Positions 10,123 through 20,269 are shown, numbered from the stretch's first letter. The stretch is DNA of 64,000 nt from Hermatobates lingyangjiaoensis (GCA_026182355.1 JAPFBL010000583.1:200547-264546), one strand, 5' to 3'. The notes: generated by a model from the letters alone, not told the origin. Translations and numbers: made by a program.

Positions 10123-10412
10123 ATGATGTAATTTTTTGAGGGTTGAGGTCTATGATTTGAAACTAGTCCTTTTGCCGACGTTTCGACATAAATTGTGGAG
10201 TTGTAAAACTTTTAATTGTAAAACATGATTGTTCTACAATTAGCATTACTATTACTACTATTTTGGTTATTTATTACATTTTACATATACAGTAAAACAT
10301 GTACAGTACAGTTGTAGCCCCGGAGATGACATAAATATATTTCGGAACGTCGGCAAAAGGACTAGTTTCAAATCATTAGATCTCAACCCTCAAAAAATTA
10401 CATCTTATAAAT
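10123..10412. mobile_element. Family O inverted PLE ends
   Basis: Inverted ends (aattttttgagggttgag) each with ccttttgccgacgtttcg or its complement. Both HHR cores are damaged (plus copy CCGGAGA). A more intact copy is at 28595-29250. Confidence 0.7.
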
Positions 10413-10444
10413 ATTGGGTCCAGAAAACAAATCATTCAAAAATA

Positions 10445-10680
10445 AAATAAAATAAGGAAGAGAGTACAAACCTAAGGGATGAGAGTCTGTGGTACAGCTG
10501 ACTGGGTACAAATGAGATTGTATTTTTTAGTTAATGCCTGAGGAAGAACACTATGTGATCGAAACGCGTTGTTTATAGGATTAAATTTTTATATATAGAG
10601 ACGATTTCATTAGATTTTTAGCCTACAATGAATAAATACCATACAATAACTGATTGCACTACGTTAGAACTATTACTCTG
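10445..10680 (+). mobile_element. Family P PLE 3' end
   Basis: HHR at 10534-10574 (CTGAGGA, GAACACTATGTGATC with one mismatch, GAAACGCGTT), then ggattaaatttttatat, a gagac motif, and the family P tail (gaataaataccatacaataac). Confidence 0.7.
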
Positions 10681-10689
10681 TCTATATTG

Positions 10690-11529
10690 AATTTTAATTT
10701 AGCGTCAAATCAGTAAAACACTTTTAAGCCAAAGTTTCATCTATATTTGTAAACATATTCAGGGCCACATCAATAAAGAAATTAGTTATACTAACATGAA
10801 AATAAAGATTAACGTAGTTTCGCACGTAGCAGAAGTTTTCGAAGTACATTTTAGATGCCCTAACGTGACAACTATCTAACACGTTAACTATGTGTCAACG
10901 ATTTCACGAATTATGACAGAATTATAAAATAACATTATGCTTTATTTAACTACTATTATACTAACAATGTGAACATGTATAAGGGATTCAGTAGTTTAAC
11001 ATCATGATTGGAATGATACAAAGTTTAACTTAGATAAGGATAGACATCAGTAGGGGGTGTGCGTTGAAAGGGGTTGAAGTTATAAAATTGTTAGGGGATG
11101 AAGAAGGGGTGATGTGAAGGCAAACATTAAGTCATATAATTGGTTTTAAGAAGAACGGAGTCTGGAAGTGGGGGGTGGAGGCTTGATCCAGTTATGGAAG
11201 CTGCCAATCAACATACACACACACACAAACACACAAGCAAAAGCAAAGGCAAAAGCCAAGGTTTAATACCATCAGCGGAAGCCCACAAACTTTCCCAGTT
11301 CTCTACTTATTAAAGTAGATCATCTCCCTTGGCTCAGTGTCAATATCAACCAACTGATACTCTCATTACCGTAGACATCTCCGATAAACTAAATATTTTT
11401 TTTACAAGTTTAAGGTAAAAAAAAATCGTGAATAAGTAAATATCGAGAAAAAAATTTCAACTTATAAACTGATTGAAATTTTAACTTCTACCTGGAAAAA
11501 ATAACCAATTTTACATAAATACTTGTATT

Positions 11530-11535
<6 letters not shown>
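10690..11535. other. No recognised feature
   Basis: AT-rich with a short (CA)n near 11213. No coding region I can support. Confidence 0.4.
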
Positions 11536-11561
<26 letters not shown>

Positions 11562-11565
<4 letters not shown>

Positions 11566-11684
11566 TTGACTGTCGTCGCTCCGTCAATTCACTTCTTCTC
11601 CTGAGGACGACCGCCATTACGGTCGAAATATTGAAAAGTGAGTCTTTGTTGTGTTTCTGTTTATGTGTCACTGCTTATTTTAAT

Positions 11685-11690
<6 letters not shown>
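11562..11690 (+). mobile_element. Family E HHR element
   Basis: Leader (tgactgtcgtcgctccgtc), HHR, gtgagtcttt donor-like motif, then tatgtgtcactgcttattt and (TA)n. The GTCC/GGAC hairpin seen in other E copies is missing. Confidence 0.75.
11591..11643 (+). ncRNA. Hammerhead ribozyme, family E
   Basis: CTGAGGA (11601-11607), stem II GACCG/CGGTC (5 bp), GAAA, TA stem III, TT|GAAAAGTGAG pairing in part with the upstream cacttcttctc. Confidence 0.75.
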
Positions 11691-11734
<44 letters not shown>

Positions 11735-11737
<3 letters not shown>

Positions 11738-12184
11738 TGTGTTCTCTAATCGGGGTTCGGTCAATTTTCCAGGATAAAAAATCAAACTCTCGTTGCCAAC
11801 GTTTCGGTTTTATTTAAAACCTTTTTCATAGGCCTACAAACAAAGGATAATAAGAAATCACATATCAACATCAAACATATACACAATATGAAAATGGATT
11901 GTTACAACTCATGAATATTACAAGCAGAAATATTTCAGAGATACATAAAACAATATTACTTACAGAAGTAAGAATTTTTTAACTAAGAACATTTTTTAAC
12001 TTAACTTAATTTTTAACTTAATTTTTTAACTAGCCTATGAAAAAGGTTTTAAATAAAACCGAAACGTTGGCAACGAGAGTTTGATGCCTATGAAAAAGGT
12101 TTTAAATAAAACCGAAACGTTGGCAACGAGAGTTTGATTTTTTATCCTGGAAAATTGACCGAACCCCGATTAGAGAACACACCT
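11735..12184. mobile_element. Family N palindrome with internal tandem duplication
   Basis: Outer inverted ends (ggtgtgttctctaatcgggg and its complement). A 53-bp unit with CTATGAA, a GGTTTT/AAAACC stem and GAAACGTTGGC is directly repeated at 12033-12085 and 12086-12138. Confidence 0.8.
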
Positions 12185-12218
12185 ATTCTATCAAACGGTC
12201 GATATATTATTGAATCTG

Positions 12219-12251
<33 letters not shown>

Positions 12252-12252
<1 letters not shown>

Positions 12253-12382
12253 CTGTTTCCGTGTACAGGTCCTGAGGCAGATTGATCAGACTAATTCGAA
12301 AGTTACTCTGAGAGCTTCAGAAGAAGCACTTATTAGTCTTCTGGGCGGTAGATCGGCTCCTGGGCTTAACCTCAATGGTTGA
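12252..12382 (+). pseudogene. Unidentified coding segment ahead of a family G ribozyme
   Basis: After a (TA)n tract and an acceptor-like tttccgtgtacag, the frame reads VLRQIDQTNSKVTLRASEEA, then LISLLGGRSAPGLNLNG and stop. Base use is less AT-biased than the flanks. A family G HHR follows 170 bp downstream, the same relation seen between PLE C-termini and their HHRs. It could be the C-terminus of the autonomous partner of family G, or a stray exon. I do not recognise the protein. Confidence 0.4.
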
Positions 12383-12529
12383 TTTTTTTGTTATCAGCTT
12401 TTAATTTTATTTTAGTTAAATGTTTTCTTTTTTAATTTTTATTTGGCTTTTATTTCTTTAACTTCCCTGTCTACCTTTCCTCCGAAAGTTGGCTACACTG
12501 TTTGAGTGCTTCAGTTCGAACACCAAGTC

Positions 12530-12660
12530 AGTCGTTATCAGCCTTTGGAGCGATTCACTTCTTTTCCTGAAGACGAGGACATCGAAATATAGTAGTGAGT
12601 TCAGTGGTTTCCTTTCTATGTGTTCTCTTTTTTTAAATTCTAGTTTATATATATATATAT
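12530..12660 (+). mobile_element. Family G HHR element
   Basis: Leader (gcctttggagcgattcac), HHR at 12551-12603 (CTGAAGA, stem II CGA/TCG, GAAATATA|GTAG), gtgagttcagtgg, then aaattctagtttatatata. Confidence 0.75.
12551..12603 (+). ncRNA. Hammerhead ribozyme, family G
   Basis: Core CTGAAGA and GAAA, T-A stem III pair, TA cleavage site. Short stem II and an internal-loop stem I (CAC/GTG) make it weaker than families A to F. Confidence 0.55.
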
Positions 12661-12664
12661 ATAT

Positions 12665-12850
12665 ATAAGTTAGCGGAGTTGGCGGTGGCTGTACCGCCGG
12701 CGTCGCAGGTCAAAGTCTTTGTTTACACACAGAGACAGATTATCAAGGCTGGCATCGAGGAGGGGGTCAGCCAGTCAGTGTGTCGCGCTTGTATAACAAA
12801 CATTACCTTTCATTCCTCTGTCATTTACAATTCGAGTTCCTACTCACTCA
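12665..12850 (+). other. GC-richer coding-like island
   Basis: Frame LAELAVAVPPASQVKVFVYT, then QRQIIKAGIEEGVSQSVCRA, CITNITF, running into (TA)n. Composition differs from the flanks. It may be another element's N-terminal stub, but I recognise no family. Confidence 0.35.
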
Positions 12851-12855
12851 AATTA

Positions 12856-12912
<57 letters not shown>

Positions 12913-12924
12913 CTATATATACAC

Positions 12925-13235
12925 ACAAGATTTCACATAAACACGTGAAATAACAATCAATGATCAAACCACAATATGAAATGGGAAAAGAAATTAAGAT
13001 CTTTCAAACCTTTCAGTTGGGTGTTTAACTCTAACGAAGACCGATGGACATGGTTATTGTGGTTTGATCATATATATATATATCAAATTTCATTCATATA
13101 TATATATATGTTCAAACTACAATAAGAAATGGGAAAAAAGACTATGATGTTTCAACTGTAACAAGTAGTCTTCAGTTACGTTTTGAGTCTGAAGAAGATC
13201 GTTTGTTACGGTTGAAAGATCTTAGTCTTAACTTA
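12925..13235. mobile_element. Two decayed family F copies
   Basis: The first palindrome (12925-13075) has lost its HHR. The second (13090-13235) keeps a plus HHR at 13185-13227: CTGAAGA, ATCG/CGGT, GAAA, GATCTT|AGTC, stem I GAGTC-side intact. Confidence 0.7.
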
Positions 13236-13239
13236 GTCG

Positions 13240-13400
13240 TTAAAAACACGTAGAAACAACACCCAGCTGAATTCAATATTTCCTCAAGAACTGAGTTACT
13301 GTTTGCCAGCAGAGCAGAACTCATCTGCTTCTTCCTCCTATTTCTCCCGTTTTCCTGATGACGACAGGGTCGAAACGTTAGAGTAAGTTGTGTGTGGTTT
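13240..13400 (+). mobile_element. Family J HHR element
   Basis: HHR-like motif at 13348-13385: CTGATGA (13355-13361), GAC/GTC stem II, GAAACGTT|AGAG, followed by GTAAGT. Stem I is poor. Only copy of this family seen. Confidence 0.55.
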
Positions 13401-13404
13401 CTAG

Positions 13405-13602
13405 ATGTGGGGTGGTGTTTACATTGAACAATGTGAAACTACTGTTGGTATTCAGTACTGTCTTTTCAATGGCTCCGGCCGTTGTTCTCACGTAGAAAAA
13501 TCCATATCAGGCAAATTGAGGTTCATGAAAAGAGACTTATTGCCAGAAAATATTGAGTCGTGTTATAAAAATATCAGATGGACTGCCACTAAAATGTAAA
13601 TA
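13405..13602 (+). pseudogene. Unidentified open frame downstream of J ribozyme
   Basis: The frame reads MWGGVYIEQCETTVGIQYCL, then SGKLRFMKRDLLPENIESCY, KNIRWTATKM and stop just before a TA tract. Codon use looks coding and it sits where PLE N-termini usually sit. No family recognised; it could be a host exon or an element remnant. Confidence 0.4.
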
Positions 13603-13621
13603 TATATATATATATATATAT

Positions 13622-13785
13622 ATTTCCCTATATACGGCAAGGGTTACTTGCCGTTGCGTCTACAACGTGCTTGGTCTCCCATTCTCTTTTCTCCTGAAGA
13701 CGGATTACCCGAAAATTTCAGTCTGTAAGTGTGTTTCCCTACTTTGTGTGTTGCTCTTTGTTAATCTCGAACTCGTATATATATA
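13622..13785 (+). mobile_element. Family B HHR element
   Basis: Leader (acttgccgttgcgtctacaa), HHR at 13689-13726 (CTGAAGA, CGGATTACCCG, GAAAATTT), ctgtaagtgtg, and the tail ending ctcgaactcgtatata. Confidence 0.75.
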
Positions 13786-13924
13786 TATATATATATGCTT
13801 TTAAAAACTGGATGTCTGTTTCCACTTGATTTAATTTTGTCTTATATTTTTCCAAAATACGAAATTTTTTCTTCAACTCAGAACTCAACTTAAAAATTAA
13901 TTCACCATAATTTCTTGTTTTATT

Positions 13925-13966
13925 ATTGAACATGTTTCGGTGTACGTTCACCATCTTCAGCAAAAC
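13925..13966 (-). ncRNA. Hammerhead ribozyme, family T
   Basis: Inverted partner of 13975-14015, with identical core and GGTG/CACC stem II. Confidence 0.7.
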
Positions 13967-13974
13967 TGAAGATG

Positions 13975-14015
13975 TTTTGCTGAAGATGGTGAACGTACAC
14001 CGAAACATGTTCAAT
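13975..14015 (+). ncRNA. Hammerhead ribozyme overlapping a start codon, family T
   Basis: CTGAAGA (13980-13986), stem II GGTG/CACC, GAAA (14002-14005), C-AT-G stem III, TT|, stem I TTG/CAA. The ATG at 14007-14009 lies in stem III, and the frame MFNNKTRNYGELIFKLSSEL follows. Confidence 0.75.
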
Positions 14016-14174
14016 AATAAAACAAGAAATTATGGTGAATTAATTTTTAAGTTGAGTTCTGAGTTGAAGAAAAAATTTCGTATTTTGGAAAAATATAAGA
14101 CAAAATTAAATCAAGTGGAAACAGACATCCAGTTTTTAAAAGCATGTATTGAAGAAGGACTGCTCCCAACTTTT

Positions 14175-14236
<62 letters not shown>
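14007..14236 (+). pseudogene. PLE N-terminal stub, family T
   Basis: Reads MFNNKTRNYGELIFKLSSEL, then KKKFRILEKYKTKLNQVETD, IQFLKACIEEGLLPTFTNI, then IYIYI from (TA)n. The basic, helical N-terminus and LLPxFTNI motif recur in about twelve stubs here. The frame is also open upstream through the ribozyme. Confidence 0.65.
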
Positions 14237-14239
<3 letters not shown>

Positions 14240-14677
14240 GATCTTATTAGAAAGAGTAATAAGTATGAGACGCCCGAACTTCAGCGCAGTCACTTAATAT
14301 ATCAATTCTCATTCACCCAAAGGAGCTACGAATCCCTTCCCTCACGATATATTGGGATGACTGCACCGAAGTTATCGAGGCGTCTTACAGTTCATCTATC
14401 TTCCGGAGCACCAAAGATGCATATGGAGAAAGAACATGGTACTCGTCTAACGAGGGAAATGCTAGTGAATGGAACTTCTGTCCTCATTACTAACAAAAAC
14501 CCCCTTCATTTGCATACGAGTATTTTGGAAACATTGTATATTAAAGAAAAAATCCCCTCACTAAATTGTCAAATTAATGATATGTTTGTCATTCCTAGTT
14601 CTAGAAATATTAACCCTAGATTTAAATTTATAAAAAGTGATACTGTTAATTCAACTACTGAGCGCTTGGGGCGCTAG
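14237..14677 (+). pseudogene. PLE GIY-YIG endonuclease C-terminal region
   Basis: A 146-codon frame emerges from (TA)n and ends TAG. It carries a full GIY-YIG domain: IYQF (GIY position, residues 21-24), RYIGMT (37-42), LSRRL with Arg49, His53, the GAPKMH motif, LTRE, and the late catalytic Glu99 in ILETLYIKE, then IPSLNCQ and a basic tail. These are hallmarks of the PLE C-terminus, which nicks target DNA. No frameshift is visible here, but the reverse transcriptase is missing, so the copy is 5'-truncated at the TA tract. An HHR and a new N-terminus follow within 200 bp. Confidence 0.88.
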
Positions 14678-14792
14678 CGAGTTGTAACCTTCCTTGTATC
14701 ACCTGTTATTTGTAGTCTTGTTTATCACATACTTTCCATTCTCATTTTATTTCATTTTAGTTTACTTTAGTGCCATATATTGTATTACTTAT

Positions 14793-14829
14793 AATCCTGA
14801 AGATGGCCAGTGAGGCCGAAAGCTTGATA
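14793..14829 (+). ncRNA. Hammerhead ribozyme, PLE family M
   Basis: CTGAAGA (14797-14803), perfect GGCC/GGCC stem II with AGTGA loop, GAAA, G-C stem III, TT|GAT pairing with upstream ATC. It sits 116 bp after the endonuclease stop. Confidence 0.78.
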
Positions 14830-14868
14830 TAGATAATTAAAGGTATTTTAAAACAGTGAAGTTATAAA

Positions 14869-15005
14869 ATGTCCCTGGGAGAGTTACTCCACCAATTAAC
14901 TGTACAACATCGCAAAGTGTTCAGGAAAAAGGAGCATTTACTTAAAAAGATCGTTAATACTGAAGTCGCTATGGTTTTCAACAACATTTATATATATATA
15001 TATAT
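14869..15005 (+). pseudogene. PLE N-terminal stub, family M
   Basis: ATG at 14869: MSLGELLHQLTVQHRKVFRK, then KEHLLKKIVNTEVAMVFNNI and TA-encoded YIYIY. It lies 40 bp after the HHR, completing a C-terminus, HHR, N-terminus junction. Confidence 0.72.
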
Positions 15006-15006
15006 A

Positions 15007-15165
15007 ACAATTAAAAGAAACGGACCAGCGGACTTTTTTAAATAAAATAAATTCAAAACGAAGGAAACACACAAAAAGACACAGACATAACTTACATCGA
15101 AATATCGATGTGAGTTATGTCTGTGTCTTTCTGTGTGTTTCCTTCGTTTTGAATTTATTTTATAT
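15007..15165. mobile_element. Family C palindrome lacking HHR core
   Basis: Arms meet inside tcgaaatatcga, so only the bases from GAAA onward are mirrored. It has a GTCC-type terminal hairpin on the left and TA on both sides. Confidence 0.75.
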
Positions 15166-15170
15166 ATATA

Positions 15171-15275
15171 ACCAATTAAAAATAAGGTAGGACACAGACA
15201 AAGAAATAACTCAATTCTATTTTTCTACCATCGTCGTTATCAGGAGACGAAGAGTCCCGCAGGAAAGTAGAGTTC
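15171..15275 (-). mobile_element. Family L HHR fragment
   Basis: Minus HHR near 15215-15255 with core changes (TCTTATT-side mutations), followed by the gaagagtcccgcaggaa leader shared with family C. Confidence 0.6.
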
Positions 15276-15539
15276 GTTTATTAAAAAAGAAACGATTTTT
15301 GGTTATGACAAATCGTCAAGAGTTTGAAAGCCTAAATATTACTATGGAAGCGGTATCAGTTATGAAGTTTGAAAAACAACTCAGTGGTAATAATAAAAGC
15401 AACTTTTTTAATGTAATCATGATTGAAGAAATAATAAAAAAATATTTAACATAATTTTACGTAAAACCCACAGAAACAGGAGTTTGTTTGAATTTAAATT
15501 TTTAAATAAATCAATAATTTATCGAGTTATTCAATGGAT

Positions 15540-15680
15540 ATTGTACGTTATTTAATTATAATGAGCATATGGGAAAGAGACATTAAGAATAATGAGACCT
15601 GAGGATGAAGACAGTGTGTTCGAAACTCGTCGCGACTGTGTTGACTAGGGTGTTTCTTTCCCTCTCAGTTTAGTTAAATT
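15540..15680 (+). mobile_element. Diverged PLE 3' end with HHR
   Basis: CTGAGGA (15599-15605), imperfect stem II, GAAACTCGTC|GCGAC, then gggtgtttctttccctctc. Distantly like family P. Confidence 0.5.
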
Positions 15681-15699
15681 TATCATGAAACAAGACACA

Positions 15700-16300
15700 G
15701 TTTAAATACAATTTAATTATAACAGAGTTATTGCTTTTAATTAGAACCAAACTTGATCAGAAGCTATAAAGTTAACATTGGCTTATTTGGGATCTAATCA
15801 AAAGCAGTAACTCGTAAAGCAATATAGAAGAATTCTTATTTTCTTGTAGTAGATTATGGTTCTTTCATATAATCTCACATTATCTCTTTCCTTTCGTTTT
15901 CCATCTCTTTTTAACTTATTAATTCTCACTGACTTATAATACAACTTGGAAATACTTATCAGTTATTGTATTTATTTGAGGAGTATTTTGTAAAATTAAG
16001 ATATTGATACTTTTAAGACGGTCAAATCCTACTAATATATGATCAATACATACCTCGAATAAGTTAAACATCATAGATCAAATAATAATTTATTAATACA
16101 TAATATATAGTAATAATAATTACATAACAAATAATATAACCCTAAAGAAACAAATAATAAAACTAGCTAAAATAATGAGGAAAATAATTAAACATAAGAA
16201 TGGTAAGATTTAGAATTAGTACTAGAAAATAGTAAAATACTTCAATATCTATATATATATATATACATATATATTATTATCTTTATTGAGATCTAAATAG
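15700..16300. other. AT-rich DNA
   Basis: No supported feature apart from a short (TA)n near 16250. Confidence 0.4.
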
Positions 16301-16309
16301 TGGGATGCA

Positions 16310-17001
16310 ACATACATTTTAAGAGATCGAGAAAGAGAGAGAGATTGAGTGAGAGATAGCTAGTCAATCAGAGTAAAACAGAGCTATATCATTATTTTAA
16401 GGAGAGAGGAAATAATCATAATAGAGGGATAAAACATACATTTTAAGAGATTGAGAGAGAGAGAGAGAGAGAGAGTGAGAAAGAGGGACAGAGAGACAGA
16501 CAGAAAGACAGATAGACAATCAGAGTAAACAGAGACACAACATTATTTTAAGGAGAGGAAATAATCAAAATAGAGGGATAATTTTACATTTTATGAGTTG
16601 AGAGAGAGAGAGAGAGAGAGATTGAGTGAGAGATAGCTAGTCAATCAGAGTAAAACAGAGCTATAACATTCTTTTAAAGGGAGAGGAAATAATCACAACA
16701 GAGGGATAGAACATACATTTTAAGAGATTGAGAGAGAGAGAGAGAGAGAGAGAGAGTGAGAAAGAGGGACAGAGAGACAGACAGAAAGACAGATAGACAA
16801 TCAGAGTAAACAGAGACACAACATTATTTTAAGGAGAGAGGAAATAATCAAAATAGAGGGATAATTTTACATTTTATGAGTTGAGAGAGAGAGAGAGAGA
16901 TTGAGTGAGATAGATAGTGATTAGAGTAAAACGCGATATATCATTCTTTTAAAGAGAGAGGAAATAATCACAACAGAGGGATACAACATACATTTTAAGA
17001 G

Positions 17002-17049
<48 letters not shown>

Positions 17050-17376
17050 AAGTGAGGATAGTCAATCAGAGTAAAACAGAGATATATTATTCTTTTAAGG
17101 ACAGAGGAAATAATCACAAGAGAGGGATACAACATACATTTTAAGAGATTGAGAGAGAGAGAGTTAAGTAAGGATAGTCAATCAGAGTAAAACAGAGACA
17201 CAACATTATTTTAAGGAGAGAGGAAATAATCACAACAAAGGGATACAACATACATTTTAAGAGATTGAAAGAGAGAGAGAGTTAAGTAAGGATAGTCAAT
17301 CAGAGTAAAACAGAGCACAACATTATTTTAAGGAGAGAAAATAATCAAAATAGAGGGATAATTTTACATTTTATGA

Positions 17377-17427
<51 letters not shown>

Positions 17428-17529
17428 TTGAGTGAGATAGATAGTGATTAGAGTAAAACAGAGATATATCATTCTTTTAAAGAGAGAGGAAATAATCACA
17501 ACAGAGGGATACAACATACATTTTAAGAG

Positions 17530-17564
<35 letters not shown>

Positions 17565-17575
17565 AGAGAGATAAA
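16310..17575. repeat. GA-rich satellite, about 113-155 bp units
   Basis: About ten tandem units. Each has acattttaagagattg or acattttatgagttg, a variable (GA)n, then agtcaatcagagtaaaac, ttaaggagagaggaaataat and agagggata. Unit starts near 16311, 16437, 16585, 16714, 16869, 16991, 17139, 17251, 17366 and 17518. Length differences come mainly from the (GA)n. Confidence 0.88.
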
Positions 17576-17589
17576 GTAAAAAACAATGA

Positions 17590-18240
17590 AGCTATATGCT
17601 AGAAAGTTGATAATACAAAATAAAGTCTAGGAAATATATGGTTGAAATATATGATATATTTTTCAATTATGATTGTAATGGATGGATTTTGGAAATGCTT
17701 TAAAGATGATATATGGCACTATTCATTAGGTGCCAACACGTTTTGTTCCATTATAACAATTAGAATTGGTTTGTAGGGTGTGATAAGGGAACATAATGCA
17801 TTATCGAGGTTCCACTGCACATATATAGGCATGATGAATAATGCATTATGATGATAGAAAACAAATGAAATTTCTGTGTTTCAACTACAGAAATCGCATC
17901 TGATCCATCCTTCTCAATATTTTTAAATTTTATTTATATCTCCCTCGGCATTTTGGCATTTAATTAATTTCTAATATTGAGATATTCGCAGTTTATTTTC
18001 CTTTCTATTATCTTTTTTTTTTAATTTTCTCAGCTGATTTGCTTTCAACCTTTATAAATTGATAACATAAACATTGTTTACGAAACTCTGTTAACATTCA
18101 ATGGTATAATATTTCATTAATAACTTAAATCAACGAAACGTAGAATACAATTTATTGTTTATTGTATTTTGAAGGCCTAAAACAAATAATAAAAAAAAAC
18201 GGAAAAGTTTATAACCAATAAAAGAAAAACTTAGATAACA
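17590..18240. other. AT-rich DNA
   Basis: No supported gene or element. Confidence 0.4.
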
Positions 18241-18244
18241 ATAA

Positions 18245-18380
18245 AGGCTTTTGGAGCGATTCACATCTATTCCTGACGACGAGAACAACGAAATATAGTA
18301 GTGAGTTCAGTGATTTCTTTTCTGTGTATTCTATTAAAAATTCTAGTTTATTCAGTTCAAAGATTCGTTTCATCTAATTG
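18245..18380 (+). mobile_element. Family G HHR element
   Basis: HHR at 18262-18309 (CTGACGA, stem II CGA..CG weak, GAAATATA|GTAGTGAG), gtgagttcagtg, then gttcaaagattcgtttcat and (TA)n. Confidence 0.7.
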
Positions 18381-18400
18381 GTTATATATATATATATATA

Positions 18401-18535
18401 TGAAAGTATAAGCCACAAGGAAAAATTAAAAAACACAGAAAAATGCTCTAAGAGTATATTTTCTGTGTCTTTATTACTTTTCCTTGTGGCTAATACTTTC
18501 ATTAGTTTTCATCACATGTTTATTGTGATTATTTA
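18401..18535. mobile_element. Family Q-type palindrome without HHR
   Basis: Inverted arms (gaaagtataagccacaagg and complement) meet near 18454. It ends with catcacatgtttattgtgat hairpin and TA. The sister copy is at 36672-36790. Confidence 0.8.
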
Positions 18536-18544
18536 GTATATATA

Positions 18545-18640
18545 TATACAAAACTAAAGTTTATCGGGATTCGGCCAGTTCTTCATGGGTGACACTCGAA
18601 ACCGGTCCGACAGCTACGGCAGTAATGTACGAGGTGAGAC
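18545..18640 (-). mobile_element. Family N end fragment
   Basis: gtttatcgggattcggccag matches the family N outer end on minus. The following cactcgaaaccggtccgaca is unexplained. Confidence 0.5.
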
Positions 18641-18813
18641 GGTAGATTATATGTTTAATATTAATAATACTAACCTCTGTGGTAATGATGAAATGCATGA
18701 ATTTAATATATATTTGTTAATTGTAGTTGTTTAATTTATATATATATATATATAATATATATATAAATATATGTATATAAAGAACAATAAATTGTGGACC
18801 GTTTTATATATAT

Positions 18814-18890
18814 ATTGCTAAATTTTGGTAGCAGTCCTTCCTGTAAACATACATTGTTAAAAATATGACCATATTTTGCTGAAACTTTAT
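18814..18890 (-). pseudogene. PLE N-terminal stub
   Basis: The minus frame includes NNVCLQEGLLPKFSNI and meets a TA tract at 18813, as in the other stubs. Confidence 0.6.
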
Positions 18891-18899
18891 ATATATATA

Positions 18900-19690
18900 T
18901 ATTGAATTGTGTTTGCTCATGTACATTGTGAAATTGTTTCATTTTTCGTTTAATTCAATTAAACGTCACTGTTGACAAGTCTAAAGTAGGGGTGGTTAAT
19001 TTAAATTGGACCCCAATGTTTTCCTTCCTTGACGGATGAGTAGACCAATAAAGTTTTAAAAACTGAATAACTCCCCCCCACCCCCCACCCCGTGAGTGGG
19101 TGCTTGAATAATAAAGGAGACAGATAAGGTGAAAGTGTGATGGAGAAGGAGACAGTTTGAGAGAGAGTGAGAGAGAGGGATGGCAGACAGACCCTCTTCA
19201 CTGTCACTCTCTGACAGGGGTTGGTTGAGAGAAGGGGGGGTTGTAGCATAGGGGGGATGATAGAGAGGGTGGGAGAGGGAGCAACATCTAGAATTCTATA
19301 CAATATTCAGGCCAATCCGCATCCATAGGCAAGCCAAGCTCGCTTCAAAATATCTTTATCTTTTACCCCCAAATAGCATCCTATCAACCAATTTGAAATA
19401 TATTTAAATATGTATCATGTATATGTCAAAAGCATTTTAACTGTATAATATAAATTACAACTATACAAAACTGAAATTCACAGTTATCAAGCAAAAACTG
19501 GAATAGTCCACATATAAACTATTACCGTAATACCAATTCAATTTAATTTATTTTTTATTATTTTTATTTATTATTATATTACGACTACCCTAGATGGGTA
19601 ACAAGTAATAGTGATACATGCTACATAAAAAAATTTATATTAGAAATAGGGGAAACTGTCATACCTTGTATTTTTTTTTTAAACTGATCC
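18900..19690. other. Unannotated; short GA and polyC tracts
   Basis: Contains a polyC/CCCCAC tract near 19073-19092 and a purine-rich patch near 19140-19190. No coding region supported. Confidence 0.4.
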
Positions 19691-19737
19691 CCTCACGGGT
19701 GATAACGTCAGCCGTTTACGGTTTTTTGTTTGATCGG

Positions 19738-19971
19738 TGATTCTACAGATTCTAAAATGGGAGTCCTAAACTTTGCCTAACACAAATGCATTTCCAGTAG
19801 GGATCTTTAACGAATACCTGACATGGTACAGGCTGGGACCGACCGAGGGACGACGTACTCAGATTTATTCACCGCCCGCGTGAATAAATCGATGGGCTAG
19901 GTGGGGATCGAACCCCGGACCTACCAGCCCAGAGGCGAATACGTTAACCACTGAGCTAACCTGTTCCCCTG
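19738..19971 (-). mobile_element. tRNA-derived SINE
   Basis: Full-length head in reverse: B box complement ggatcgaaccccgg, A box complement ttaaccactgagctaac, plus body motifs gatctttaacgaatacctga and gggaccgaccgagggacg. Confidence 0.85.
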
Positions 19972-20039
19972 CCATACCTCTTAAGGTGTTGTTGGAGTCC
20001 TTTCGGACGTCGTCCATCTTGGACGAAGATTTTGGATGA

Positions 20040-20215
20040 ACACGTGAAATAACAATCAATGATCAAACAACAATATGAAATGGGAAAAAAAATACTGACA
20101 GAGGGACAACAATCAACTGAAGAACGCTCTAGTTTAAGGGCTAAAGCAGTGTTGCCACGAAAGAGAAAATAAAAAAAAATTTAAGGAGTCTAGACTGAAA
20201 GAAATTGAAAAAAAT
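20040..20215 (-). mobile_element. Family F fragment joined to family E leader
   Basis: The F arm (cacgtgaaataacaatcaat) is broken near 20095 and followed by the E leader (caatcaactgaagaac, gggctaaagcagtg) that recurs at 26756-26800. No HHR remains. Confidence 0.65.
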
Positions 20216-20219
20216 AAAA

Positions 20220-20256
<37 letters not shown>

Positions 20257-20269
20257 GTTACAACTAGAA

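Larger units (their letters stand above)
13796..14180. mobile_element. Family T PLE palindrome with N-terminal frames
   Basis: Almost perfect arms of about 175-200 bp around 13966-13974. Each arm holds an HHR followed by a PLE N-terminus. The plus arm runs on as ACIEEGLLPTFTNI into a 70-bp (TA)n. A diverged copy lies at 51393-51790. Confidence 0.8.

Noticed and set aside
16310..17575. CRISPR-like array
   Set aside because: Units are contiguous GA satellite with variable (GA)n, not short repeats with unique spacers, in a eukaryotic context.
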